Source: Dorea sp. AF36-15AT (GTDB lineage: Bacteria; Bacillota; Clostridia; Lachnospirales; Lachnospiraceae). From it: a stretch of DNA of 64,000 bases. The first letter of the stretch is position 1; every line of letters begins with the position of its first letter. Shown here piece by piece: positions 27,563 to 35,061 of the stretch. The notes under the pieces are model-generated. The model did not search any database. It was not told the origin of the DNA and saw nothing but the letters and a program-made list of their open reading frames with translations. A program made the position numbers and the translations under genes. The stretch spans positions 23,702 through 87,701 of the forward strand of contig NZ_QUDV01000008.1 of NCBI RefSeq assembly GCF_003477705.1, in the 5' to 3' direction.

Positions 27563-27874
27563 CTAGTCATCGGCGGCTTTAATCACTGGATATCTAGTTC
27601 CATGTTGTGCAAGTTTCCCCATCATCTCATCAAACTGCGAAAAACTAAGATTCAGACTTCTTATATTGTGAACATCACCATCTAAGGTCTGCCCTAATAA
27701 TTCAATTCCTTGCTGTGCATATCCGTATGCCTCTTTACTTTTACTGTTCGCTGAAATTGTTGTCTTAGAATCCTGTGGAACTAACGGAACATGACGAAAA
27801 TAACTTTTAGCCGTTTCAATTTGAGTTGCAACTTCGTTTACATGCCCATTATTTACTTTTATTCCTTTTGACAT
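27563..27874 (-). CDS. TIGR04197/DUF3130-type LXG targeting factor (Lap1-like)
   Basis: A 103-residue helical-hairpin protein starting MSKGIKVNNGHVNEVATQI, with QQGIELLGQTLDGDVHNIR and a C-terminal SFSQFDEMMGKLAQHGTRY. This matches the SACOL2603/TIGR04197 small effector family (DUF3130), which binds LXG proteins and carries part of the type VIIb export signal. AAAGGAG lies nine bases before the ATG at 27874. It precedes the LXG gene by 12 bases. A longer upstream reading overlaps the preceding gene and lacks a ribosome site. Confidence 0.85.
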   Translation of the reverse strand: MSKGIKVNNGHVNEVATQIETAKSYFRHVPLVPQDSKTTISANSKSKEAYGYAQQGIELLGQTLDGDVHNIRSLNLSFSQFDEMMGKLAQHGTRYPVIKAADD

Positions 27875-28520
27875 CGTCACCATCTCCTTTACTAAATTTA
27901 TAAACATGCACTCTTATATTTAATACTACTTTATTTACCATAACATTCAGCATAAAAACTTTATTATTATTTTCATAAATAATATTTCCATTTAAACCTA
28001 ATGTTTTTATATAATTTCCTACTTCTATATTTGTGACACTTGTGTCAAGTTTTATATTATTTTCTTGATTATTCTGTATATCTGCTATCACCTTAATTAT
28101 AGTAGCATAAGTCGAATTTATTGCCTTCTCAATCCCAGATAGTAGTAAAGATGAAGCCACTTTTTCTTGTAGTACTTCTGCATCAGTTTTCTTTTCTCCA
28201 GCTATCTCTAAAATAGTTTTTTTACCTAAATTGTGTTCTATAAAATAAGAATTTCTCCACGATAGTATTTCAAATCTTTGATTTCTTTTAGCATTCTGGT
28301 TACTTTCAATTACAACACCTAACGGGTTGTAATAATTAATAAAATCTGTATGTGTTAACTTAACAATATACTTTTTGCATTCTTCCTCCCAAGAAATAGT
28401 AACATATTTTCCATGCATCATTGTTCCCAGATCTTTCATTCTACAAATATAGGAGATAATAGCAGAAATCGTACAATGATTCTTTAGATTTTCTTGTTCC
28501 TGATTCATATAATCTAACAT
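27849..28520 (-). CDS. Hypothetical protein, recombined immunity-like gene
   Basis: A 223-residue protein with an N-terminal part (MHGKYVTISWEEECKKYIV, FINYYNPLGVVIESNQNAK) that I cannot place. A C-terminal block of about 73 residues is nearly the same as the start of the protein at 29343-29882 (ADIQNNQENNIKLDTS ... NIRVHVY). After that block the frame runs out into KFSKGDGDDVKRNKSK, overlapping the start of the DUF3130 gene. The full-length relative at 29343 continues for 100 more residues, so this copy looks truncated and joined by recombination. Confidence 0.55.
   Translation of the reverse strand: MLDYMNQEQENLKNHCTISAIISYICRMKDLGTMMHGKYVTISWEEECKKYIVKLTHTDFINYYNPLGVVIESNQNAKRNQRFEILSWRNSYFIEHNLGKKTILEIAGEKKTDAEVLQEKVASSLLLSGIEKAINSTYATIIKVIADIQNNQENNIKLDTSVTNIEVGNYIKTLGLNGNIIYENNNKVFMLNVMVNKVVLNIRVHVYKFSKGDGDDVKRNKSK
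27900..28118 (-). repeat. 219-bp direct repeat, copy A
   Basis: Nearly identical to 29655-29873 with only scattered substitutions and the same length. It encodes the shared block of the two related proteins. The two copies are in the same orientation 1.75 kb apart and could recombine to delete the genes between them. Confidence 0.85.
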
Positions 28521-28722
28521 TCTACTTTGAGCAATAACCGCTGTTATTTCTGAATATCTTTTTAGAAAGTCCTATAAAAAAGGACTTAATTTAGCATCTC
28601 CATTGAACCATCTACAGCTTCTTCAAATATAGCAACACTAAATAAAACTGCCAAAAGTACAGATGATACAATTCCATAGATATTCAATTTTTCATATCTA
28701 TTTCATGATCCTACTTTCTTCT

Positions 28723-29346
28723 TTATTCTGCCTCATTAATTGGTTTTTTCATAATATCATCATTGATTTGATATGATGGATCGTCTGCTTTTTTCATTAT
28801 TTCTTTTAGCTTTTCGTACGAAAATGACTTGACATCCTGATTTGGAAAGTCATTCCCCTCCCTAACATAATTGAGCACAATCTCTGATAGGCGTGTCCAA
28901 TACCGTTCTATCTGATGTTCGCCTTCAAAGTCCATACCAGTATCTGTAATAACTCTTTTACGATACCATTCAATGTAATCATGCACTTTATTATTTTTAT
29001 TTAGGACATATAAATTCCCTTCCTCATCAAACTCACTTGATAAATACTTTTTTACATCCTCTAATGTGACCTTTTCTTTACAACGGTCAGACATATTATA
29101 AACATGTAACGCAACAAACAACTCCTTTTCATCAATATGTTCATATGAACTATATTCATATAAATGAAGCGGACCATCCTTGCGAATTAATGCATCATTT
29201 TGTCTTCTATAAGCTATACAAATCTCCCATTCTCTTTCTTCCGCTTCCTTCTTTTGAAATTGCAGATATCGCAGATATAAAATAGAGCCTATTGCTATAA
29301 AGCAACATATTAACACACCAACTTTCACTATTTTTTTCATAATCAA
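28723..29346 (-). CDS. Membrane-anchored orphan immunity-like protein
   Basis: A 207-residue protein with one N-terminal membrane helix (VKVGVLICCFIAIGSILYL) and a soluble outer domain. Its C-terminal part (DYIEWYRKRVITDTGMDFE ... SFSYEKLKEIMKKADDPSY) resembles the C-terminus of the 29343-29882 protein (EYTKWFKSPDDVGMAGKS ... SLSEEQLRELIKKKENSWY). The two are thus diverged relatives. The setting next to an LXG locus suggests orphan immunity proteins against related toxins; this is inferred. It overlaps the neighbouring gene by four bases. Confidence 0.65.
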   Translation of the reverse strand: MIMKKIVKVGVLICCFIAIGSILYLRYLQFQKKEAEEREWEICIAYRRQNDALIRKDGPLHLYEYSSYEHIDEKELFVALHVYNMSDRCKEKVTLEDVKKYLSSEFDEEGNLYVLNKNNKVHDYIEWYRKRVITDTGMDFEGEHQIERYWTRLSEIVLNYVREGNDFPNQDVKSFSYEKLKEIMKKADDPSYQINDDIMKKPINEAE

Positions 29347-29882
29347 TCCTCCATTATCGAATCCTTAATAACATACCACGAATTTTCTTTTTTCTTTATC
29401 AATTCCCTTAACTGTTCTTCCGAAAGTGATTCCAGATTTGTAAGCTTTATTTCAGGGTGTTCATTCGCATAGTTTTGCATAATACTCCTTAAATCTCCCA
29501 AATACTCCTCTACTTTTGATTTTCCAGCCATTCCAACATCATCCGGCGATTTAAACCACTTTGTATACTCATCTAAAACTTTAACTTCATTACTATTCTT
29601 TTCGTCAAGACCAGCAACTAATTGTTCAATTGTTATATCAGCATTTGTTTTATTATAAACATGTACTCTTATATTTAATTCTACTTTATTTATCATAACA
29701 TTCTGCATAAAAACTTTATTATTATTTTCATAAATAATATTTCCATTTAAACCTAATGCTTTTATATAATTTCCTACTTCTATATTTGTGATACTTGTGT
29801 CAAGTTTTATATTATTTTCTTGATTATTTTGTATATCAGCTACCATCTCAATTACGGTAGCATAAGTGGAATTGAACATCAA
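29343..29882 (-). CDS. Orphan immunity-like protein, full-length relative
   Basis: A 179-residue soluble protein. The N-terminal 75 residues are shared with the C-terminus of the 27849-28520 product. The C-terminal 100 residues are related to the membrane-anchored protein at 28723-29346. No signal or membrane segment is present. The chain of related fragments, and the overlap with the next gene, suggest an array of immunity-type genes shaped by recombination. It is also the first gene of the AT-rich toxin cassette as read on the minus strand. No biochemical role is known. Confidence 0.62.
   Translation of the reverse strand: MMFNSTYATVIEMVADIQNNQENNIKLDTSITNIEVGNYIKALGLNGNIIYENNNKVFMQNVMINKVELNIRVHVYNKTNADITIEQLVAGLDEKNSNEVKVLDEYTKWFKSPDDVGMAGKSKVEEYLGDLRSIMQNYANEHPEIKLTNLESLSEEQLRELIKKKENSWYVIKDSIMED
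29655..29873 (-). repeat. 219-bp direct repeat, copy B
   Basis: Partner of 27900-28118. It lies in the N-terminal part of the 29343-29882 gene, whereas copy A lies at the C-terminal end of its gene, so the copies arose by partial duplication rather than whole-gene duplication. Confidence 0.85.
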
Positions 29883-29909
29883 ATCGTTTTCTTTATTCTA
29901 TCACAGCTT

Positions 29910-30311
29910 CTATTGATCCGCCATCAATCTTTCAAACCAAGTGTCCATAGCAAGGATGAACTGACTTGCTCCTGCCCATTCTTCTAGCATCTCATCCAAG
30001 GTCTTGTGTTTTACATATTTCTGCACATACACCCAGGTGGCTATACCACTGGCCTCAGAAATAATTCCTGTTATGATCTTACGCATGATGTCCTCAAATT
30101 CTGCGATTTCCTCTTTTGGAACGATGTCATAGAGATTAGGAATCTGAAAATCTTCTTTCCCACAGTTCTCATGTACATTAATCAGCTCTGCTTTCACCCT
30201 CTTTCTGGATTCCTCGGGTAATTTCAAATATTGCCAGATCATTGAGACCACTTCGGAAGGTGTGTCTTTTTTGATCGGTGGTAACTGAATAAAATCATTC
30301 TTTTCGCTCAT
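29910..30311 (-). CDS. Conserved ICE hypothetical protein
   Basis: A 133-residue acidic helical protein starting MSEKNDFIQLPPIKKDTPS. It includes SMIWQYLKLPEESRKRVKA and ends WFERLMADQ, with no membrane segments. The ribosome site GAGGAGG is eight bases upstream of the ATG at 30311. It lies between the toxin cassette and a small membrane-protein gene and belongs by composition to the replication end of the ICE. I do not recognise a family. Confidence 0.65.
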   Translation of the reverse strand: MSEKNDFIQLPPIKKDTPSEVVSMIWQYLKLPEESRKRVKAELINVHENCGKEDFQIPNLYDIVPKEEIAEFEDIMRKIITGIISEASGIATWVYVQKYVKHKTLDEMLEEWAGASQFILAMDTWFERLMADQ

Positions 30312-30324
30312 TTTCATATCCTCC

Positions 30325-30627
30325 TCAAGATAAAATAAAATCAATAATAGATTCTCTTGTCATGTCCAATACAGTATCTACGAAGACTCCTGCAAAAAGG
30401 ATCAGATACAGAATTACACTCAGCGAAAACAGAAATGCAACCTGTACCCAGTCATGGTAACAGTATGCAGTCGCTATAATCAACAAAGTGAATATAAACC
30501 CAAGGATCCCTCTGACAACCGCATAAGTCTGTACTGTCATCTTTACTGCCAGTCCGATCACAAAAAGGATCAGCCATACCGGCAGTAATAATATTTTCCC
30601 AGCAAGTTTTAAAATAAACATGTGCAC
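30325..30627 (-). CDS. Small polytopic membrane protein
   Basis: A 100-residue protein with three hydrophobic segments: LLLPVWLILFVIGLAVKM, VRGILGFIFTLLIIATAY and VAFLFSLSVILYLILFAGV. It starts three bases after the repA stop codon, so it is probably co-transcribed with the replication initiator. Proteins of this size and topology occur at this place in Clostridial CTn-type elements (CD1845-like as I recall). It could be a transfer or maintenance subunit, but nothing shows which. Confidence 0.68.
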   Translation of the reverse strand: MHMFILKLAGKILLLPVWLILFVIGLAVKMTVQTYAVVRGILGFIFTLLIIATAYCYHDWVQVAFLFSLSVILYLILFAGVFVDTVLDMTRESIIDFILS

Positions 30628-30630
30628 CTC

Positions 30631-31629
30631 CTATCTTACCAGTCCTGGCATATCATGGTTCACCTCTGCCTGATAATACCCGTTCATCGTAGACGATGCA
30701 TTAAACAGGGCTGCTAATAAATATTTCTTGATGTTCTTCACTTTGGTGGTGTTACCACGCATACAGTGTAAGACATACTCGATATGTGAATAGGTCAGCA
30801 TCAGAAATTTTTTCTTCACCAGTGATGCCGGATACCAGTTGCTGGCAATCAAGATCTTGTCATTTTTACACATCACAGTTTCTACGATCAGGTTCACGAT
30901 TTCATCTACCTGTCGCATATCGTCATGATGGGTTACTTCCAGTGATTCATAATCAATGGTCTCTTTGACAAGGTTTTCATAAGCCTGATAATCCTCAGAG
31001 CGGTTATCGCTATCAAATCTTTTCTCATCCACAGATATGATAGGATTAGATTTATTATCATTCATTTCAGTATCACTAAGATTAGTATTATTAGGGTTTG
31101 AAATGTAAACTTCTTGAAGTTTGTTTTCGGGACTTCTAGAAGTTTGATTTTGGGACTTCATGAAGTTTAAATTGTAAACTTCTACAGGCTCTTCAATTTC
31201 CACAGAAGTTTGTTTTTTAAACTTCTCTAATTCCTCTCCAAATTTTTTCTCATCTGTTTTCTCAGGCATAAAGGTTTTTACGTAGATAACATTCACCTTT
31301 CCAAATCCCTGCCTGCGTTTCTCAATCAGACCAATTCCTGTTTCGTCATCCAGCTCTCTCATGGATTTGATGGCTTTATTTCTGCCACAGTTCAGTAATT
31401 CCATGATATCTTCGATGGAAAAGTAGATATATGCTCTGTTTTTGTCGTCAAACCACTGATTTTTGATGGAAAGAGACATTCGATCCAACATCAGTCCATA
31501 TAAAATTTTAGCATCGCTTGATAAATCTTTAAAATAGCTGTCTGTAAATAATGCTTTTGGTATGCGGTAGAAGCTGAACTGATCAGCTTCGGTACCGTAA
31601 AAATAATTAAATGTCATTTTTTTCTCCAT
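30631..31629 (-). CDS. repA: RepA_N-type replication initiator (RepA N-terminal + DUF6017)
   Basis: A 332-residue initiator. The N-terminal RepA domain (FSFYRIPKALFTDSYFKDL, SSDAKILYGLMLDRMSLS, FSIEDIMELLNCGRNKAIK, about residues 15-115) is a winged-helix DNA binder. The C-terminal domain (ILIASNWYPASLVKKKFLM, YVLHCMRGNTTKVKNIKKY) matches DUF6017. The linker contains palindromic iterons at the DNA level, as in RepA_N plasmids whose origin is inside the gene. GAAAGGAGG precedes the ATG. It follows the par genes and would let the ICE replicate as a plasmid after excision. Confidence 0.92.
   Translation of the reverse strand: MEKKMTFNYFYGTEADQFSFYRIPKALFTDSYFKDLSSDAKILYGLMLDRMSLSIKNQWFDDKNRAYIYFSIEDIMELLNCGRNKAIKSMRELDDETGIGLIEKRRQGFGKVNVIYVKTFMPEKTDEKKFGEELEKFKKQTSVEIEEPVEVYNLNFMKSQNQTSRSPENKLQEVYISNPNNTNLSDTEMNDNKSNPIISVDEKRFDSDNRSEDYQAYENLVKETIDYESLEVTHHDDMRQVDEIVNLIVETVMCKNDKILIASNWYPASLVKKKFLMLTYSHIEYVLHCMRGNTTKVKNIKKYLLAALFNASSTMNGYYQAEVNHDMPGLVR
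31107..31225. repeat. Iteron cluster inside repA, candidate origin
   Basis: ACTTC-NN-GAAGT dyads occur at 31107-31122 (AAACTTC-TT-GAAGTTT), 31132-31143 and 31155-31166, followed by half sites and a wider inverted pair at 31205-31225. They lie in the A/T-rich linker-coding part of repA. RepA_N replicons are known to carry the initiator-binding origin within the coding sequence. Confidence 0.7.
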
Positions 31630-31707
31630 AATTTCCTCCTTTCGTTTTCTGCTAAGAAGTCCTCTTTTTAAACTTCTTTGACTTTGTTTTCTTAGCTTTT
31701 TCTATCC

Positions 31708-32619
31708 TTAACAGGACTGTTCCTGCATCCATTTTTCTAATAATGATTCAATTACCTGTTCCATATCTTTGGCTGTATAATCATCCGGAAAATACTTTGT
31801 CAGTTTCTTTTCTGAGAAAGTAAGAGACCGGGATACTTTCTTTGCCATTACACAATTATTGAAAATCGATAACATCTGGATCTGATTGATTGGTCCATCA
31901 TTCAGCTGATTTCTAAGTGCTGCAATCTGTTTTGGTTTGATAAATCCTGTGTCGCAGATATATTCGTAAATCCATCCCTGTACTTCCTTATCGATGTAGG
32001 AGATATCAACAGCGACCGTGAATTGAAGCTTTTTGTTATCTACCAGATCAAGAAGTTCCGGAATAAGCTCTGTCAGTCGGATATAACGCTGAATCTGTTT
32101 AGAGCTTTCGCCTACTTGATCTGCAAGAATATTTCTTGATATTACTGGTTTCAACTTCTGGTCAATTTGACCAGAAGTTATATCTGTCCGACTTCCCTGT
32201 CTTTTCATTGCATCAAGTTTCATCTTATACGCAAAAGCTTTCTCACTCGGTAACAGCTCCTCTCGTTGAATGTTAGCGTCCACCATAGCCACAATGGCAT
32301 CATCATCGGATAATTCCCTTACGATTGCCGGAATTGTTGTAAGACCTGCCAGCTGTGCTGCATGCATTCTTCTGTGACCGGATACCATTTCGTAATCTTC
32401 GTTTTCATCCATACGGAGAAGTACCGGTGTCAGCACTCCATTGATCTTTACGCTCTCTACCAGATCCTGCATCTTTTCATCGTCCAACACCTTGAACGGA
32501 TGATTCTTAAACGGATGGATCTTACTGATCTCTATCTCCATTGCAGATTCTTCATTTACTACTCCGAGCAGTTCATCAATACTTGCCAGCTTAATCTTTT
32601 CACCACTTCTATTTTTCAT
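31708..32619 (-). CDS. parB: ParB-family partition protein (second copy)
   Basis: A 303-residue ParB/Spo0J-type protein. The ParB N-terminal nuclease-like domain includes KIHPFKNHPFKVLDDEKMQ, then YEMVSGHRRMHAAQLAGL and MVDANIQREELLPSEKAFA. The helix-turn-helix is NILADQVGESSKQIQRYIRL. The end (KLTKYFPDDYTAKDMEQVI) resembles that of the other ParB. It overlaps the parA gene by 11 bases. A perfect 27-base palindrome lies inside the gene at 32153-32179. It probably spreads on a centromere site and works with ParA to keep the excised or replicating ICE in both daughter cells. Confidence 0.9.
   Translation of the reverse strand: MKNRSGEKIKLASIDELLGVVNEESAMEIEISKIHPFKNHPFKVLDDEKMQDLVESVKINGVLTPVLLRMDENEDYEMVSGHRRMHAAQLAGLTTIPAIVRELSDDDAIVAMVDANIQREELLPSEKAFAYKMKLDAMKRQGSRTDITSGQIDQKLKPVISRNILADQVGESSKQIQRYIRLTELIPELLDLVDNKKLQFTVAVDISYIDKEVQGWIYEYICDTGFIKPKQIAALRNQLNDGPINQIQMLSIFNNCVMAKKVSRSLTFSEKKLTKYFPDDYTAKDMEQVIESLLEKWMQEQSC
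32153..32179. promoter_or_regulatory. Perfect palindrome inside parB, candidate centromere site
   Basis: AACTTCTGGTCA and TGACCAGAAGTT form a perfect 12-base inverted repeat with a 3-base centre. Coding sequence rarely holds such a dyad by chance. ParB proteins bind palindromic parS sites, often near the par genes. The first parB has a weaker dyad (GTGGTC ... GACCAC) at the matching place near 33859-33887. Confidence 0.55.
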
Positions 32620-33394
32620 TCTTCAAAACCTCCTGTGTTAAATTCATATATGCCTCAGCAACTTTTCCTTTTGGACAATGCATGTAGATACTTTTTCCCT
32701 CTGCACTGGTCTCAGCAGCTTTTACGGACATCGGAATCACATTTTCAAATACCTCAATCTGGCTTCCATAGGTTGTATGTACTCTTGATGCAATGTCCCT
32801 TGCGTAATTGGTTCTGAAATCTACCATAGTCAGGAGAATGCCCTCAATCGCCAGTTTCCGATTCAATCTTTTCTTTACTGTAAGAATGGTCTTAATCAGC
32901 TGTTGAAGTCCTTTAACAGGCAGATATGCGGCCTGTACAGGTATCAGCACGGAATCGGAAGAAACCAGTGCATTGATCGTCATCATACCAAGGCTTGGCA
33001 TACAGTCGATCAGGATATAATCGTATCGGGATCTTATCGCATCGATATATTCTTTCATGATCATTTCTCTGCTCATAACATTTCCCATCGTTACTTCCAG
33101 TGCGGAAAGTTCAATGTTTGCTGGAAGCAGATCTACATTTTCCTGATGATGTAAGATACCATCTTCTAGATTAATTTCTTCTTCATTGATAACATCCATC
33201 ATGATCGTTGCCAGTGTAATTCGAAGATCATCCGGTTCTTCATATCCAAGACTTGCTGTTAAACTTCCCTGTGGATCCGCGTCGATCAGCAACACTTTCT
33301 TTCCTTCTCTTGCCAGTCCAATACCTACATTTACGGTTGTGGTGGTCTTGCCGACTCCACCTTTCTGGTTTACTACGGATATAACTTTACACAT
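32609..33394 (-). CDS. parA: ParA/Soj partition ATPase
   Basis: A 261-residue Walker-type ATPase beginning MCKVISVVNQKGGVGKTTT, with the deviant Walker A of ParA. It then has VLLIDADPQGSLTASLGYE (A' motif), YILIDCMPSLGMMTINAL (Walker B) and PVQAAYLPVKGLQQLIKTI. The start at 33394 has GGAGG nine bases upstream. It is flanked by two parB genes in the same direction, an unusual order. It drives partition of the circular form; families of this type are common next to RepA_N initiators. Confidence 0.95.
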   Translation of the reverse strand: MCKVISVVNQKGGVGKTTTTVNVGIGLAREGKKVLLIDADPQGSLTASLGYEEPDDLRITLATIMMDVINEEEINLEDGILHHQENVDLLPANIELSALEVTMGNVMSREMIMKEYIDAIRSRYDYILIDCMPSLGMMTINALVSSDSVLIPVQAAYLPVKGLQQLIKTILTVKKRLNRKLAIEGILLTMVDFRTNYARDIASRVHTTYGSQIEVFENVIPMSVKAAETSAEGKSIYMHCPKGKVAEAYMNLTQEVLKNEK

Positions 33395-33408
33395 GATTTC
33401 TTCCTCCT

Positions 33409-34278
33409 TTAACTTTCCCATGATTCTTTTTTCCATAATTTTAGCAGTGCCAGTATTTCCCGTTTCATCATTGCCGGTGTATAAGAATTTGGAAAATACT
33501 TGTGTAGTTGCTCATTGGTAAATGCTACTCTGGTGATCTCACCTTTTTTAACTTCACTCATGATTTCTTCCATCTTTTCTAACGATAACTGTTTTTCTTT
33601 ACTCAGCTGCTTTATCCGCTGAGCCTGTGAGAGTGACGGAATCGCCTGTGCATAATCCATTGCTTTAAGCAGTTCTCTTTGTTCATTTTCTTTCAATGCA
33701 GCAATCTCTACTGCCGGACAAAAAGAAATAATCTCATCATCCAGTTTCTGCAACATTTCCGGTATAAGCTTTGTCAGTGATATATAACGCTGCACTTGTT
33801 TTGGGCTATCACCACAATCCTCACTGATAATATCTATCGATCGTTTTCTTGGTGTTTTGTGGTCAACTTGGCTCTTTTTTCGACCACTTTTTCTTTTTAG
33901 TACGTCATTCTTCAGTTTGTAAGCAAAAGCTTTTTCGCTGTAGCTGATCCGTTCTCTGTGAAGATTAGAATCCACCATACTTAAAATGGAATCATCTTCA
34001 CTTAATACCCGGATAATCACCGGTACTTTACGGTATCCCAGTTTCTCCGCAGCATGTTTTCTTCTGTGGCCGGATATGATCTCATAGTAGCCATCCGGTA
34101 CTGGTCTGACGATCAGCGGATTTAAAATGCCATACTTCTCAATGCTTTCCTGCAGAAGAAACATTTCCTTATCATCTTTTACTTGAAAGGGATGTTCCTT
34201 AAAAGGACGAAGACGCTCAATCTCAATTTCTATGATTCTTTCTTCTTTTTCTCCTGATTGTCTGTTTGGCTCAGTCAT
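33409..34278 (-). CDS. parB: ParB-family partition protein (first copy)
   Basis: A 289-residue ParB-type protein with RLRPFKEHPFQVKDDKEMF, YYEIISGHRRKHAAEKLGY, MVDSNLHRERISYSEKAFA and the helix-turn-helix IISEDCGDSPKQVQRYISL. It is a clear paralogue of the 31708-32619 product, including the tail (LHKYFPNSYTPAMMKREIL). The start at 34278 has GGAAAGGAG upstream; a longer reading through the leader hairpin lacks one. It is the first gene of the par-rep operon. Two non-identical ParBs may bind different sites or form mixed complexes. Confidence 0.9.
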   Translation of the reverse strand: MTEPNRQSGEKEERIIEIEIERLRPFKEHPFQVKDDKEMFLLQESIEKYGILNPLIVRPVPDGYYEIISGHRRKHAAEKLGYRKVPVIIRVLSEDDSILSMVDSNLHRERISYSEKAFAYKLKNDVLKRKSGRKKSQVDHKTPRKRSIDIISEDCGDSPKQVQRYISLTKLIPEMLQKLDDEIISFCPAVEIAALKENEQRELLKAMDYAQAIPSLSQAQRIKQLSKEKQLSLEKMEEIMSEVKKGEITRVAFTNEQLHKYFPNSYTPAMMKREILALLKLWKKESWES

Positions 34279-34697
34279 CTTGACTCCTTTCCTCCAGGAT
34301 TCAGGAACTAAAAAATGCCTGCCTGGAACTTTTATAGATAGTAAAGTTCCAAACAGACATTGCTGTTTGACCATTAGCTGTAGCTAATAGAATTGAATAC
34401 TGTTTCAGCTAATTTATGTTTGCAGGTTTGGGAGAGATTGTTTCTTTTCCCGCCTTTTCTCTGATTTACATCCCCGAATAAGGGGTGACAACGGAGCGGA
34501 ACCCAAATGTTAGCTGGACTTCCTAAAACCCATGTTTGCAAACCGGCAATTTTGATTAGCTGTCAGCTAACAAAAATCGGATTGCGTTAGCTGGAAATTG
34601 ATCATTTTGAATGGAATTTCGTGTCACGAACGTGATTTGAAAATAACAAAAGCGTTCGTTGTCAGCTAATCCAGCTAACATTTTCGAACGCTTTGAA
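34279..34697. repeat. Leader and ICE-end region with TTAGCTG/CAGCTAA repeats
   Basis: No gene is seen. A hairpin GGAACTTT/AAAGTTCC lies at 34325-34350. About nine TTAGCTG or CAGCTAA half sites occur between 34373 and 34678, some as dyads: TTAGCT-GT-AGCTAA (34373-34386) and TTAGCTG-T-CAGCTAA (34556-34570). Two copies near 34663 and 34672 are enclosed by a perfect 10-base inverted repeat AAAGCGTTCG/CGAACGCTTT (34649-34694). This looks like a protein-binding array: integrase arm sites, a centromere or an origin. Confidence 0.65.
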
Positions 34698-34813
34698 GCC
34701 CGTCGCCAAGAGGATTTGAACCTCCGACCCCTCGCTTAGGAGTTCTCCCTGCAATTCGGTAGCACTTGGTATCCTCTGATACCAGATGACCGCTTGACGC
34801 TGTAACTACGGGC
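34698..34813 (-). other. tRNA-Arg-like 3' half, candidate ICE attachment site
   Basis: On the minus strand, CTCCTAA (an anticodon loop with CCU, arginine), then GCGAG, a T-arm GGAGG-TTCAAAT-CCTCT and an acceptor strand ending ACGGGC form a convincing 3' half of a tRNA-Arg gene. The sequence before it is not a normal 5' half. It has a GCCCGT that could pair with the acceptor, but the total is 116 bases and it holds an extra TGGTATC/GATACCA hairpin (34767-34784). Tyrosine integrases often use tRNA 3' ends, so this may be an att site. A functional tRNA is unlikely. Confidence 0.55.
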
Positions 34814-35002
34814 ATTCTACGAATTAAGCAGATGCTTCCTTCTGTCCTAACCGGTACTCCATATCCACTTGTGGAACGGTATCTGTTAGCAGAATGTTAG
34901 CAACTTAAAGTTCGTAAAATCGTCTAGTCATTCCAACGCTCTCGTTGGAGAATTGGATACTCGAATGAATCAACACTAGACACTAAGGAGTCAATATCAA
35001 AA
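34814..35002. other. Junction spacer without recognised genes
   Basis: About 190 bases, including a perfect CCAACG-CTCT-CGTTGG hairpin at 34933-34948. No coding potential is seen. It lies between the tRNA-like sequence and the terminator of the Rpn-type gene, where AT-rich ICE sequence gives way to more GC-rich DNA. Confidence 0.4.
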
Positions 35003-35031
35003 GGCTCTGCGAGCTGACAACCCGCAGAGCC
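35003..35031 (-). terminator. Terminator of the Rpn-type gene
   Basis: GGCTCTGCG and CGCAGAGCC make a perfect 9-base-pair stem with an 11-base loop. On the minus strand it is followed by TTTTGAT. It lies 30 bases after the stop codon of the gene at 35062-35865. Confidence 0.8.
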
Positions 35032-35061
35032 ATAAAACCGTGAACCTATTTATGCGGCTAA

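Noticed and set aside
34698..34813. Intact tRNA-Arg gene
   Set aside because: Only the 3' half folds properly; the anticodon 5' stem and D-arm are not normal and the unit is 116 bases, so it is reported as a tRNA-like fragment.
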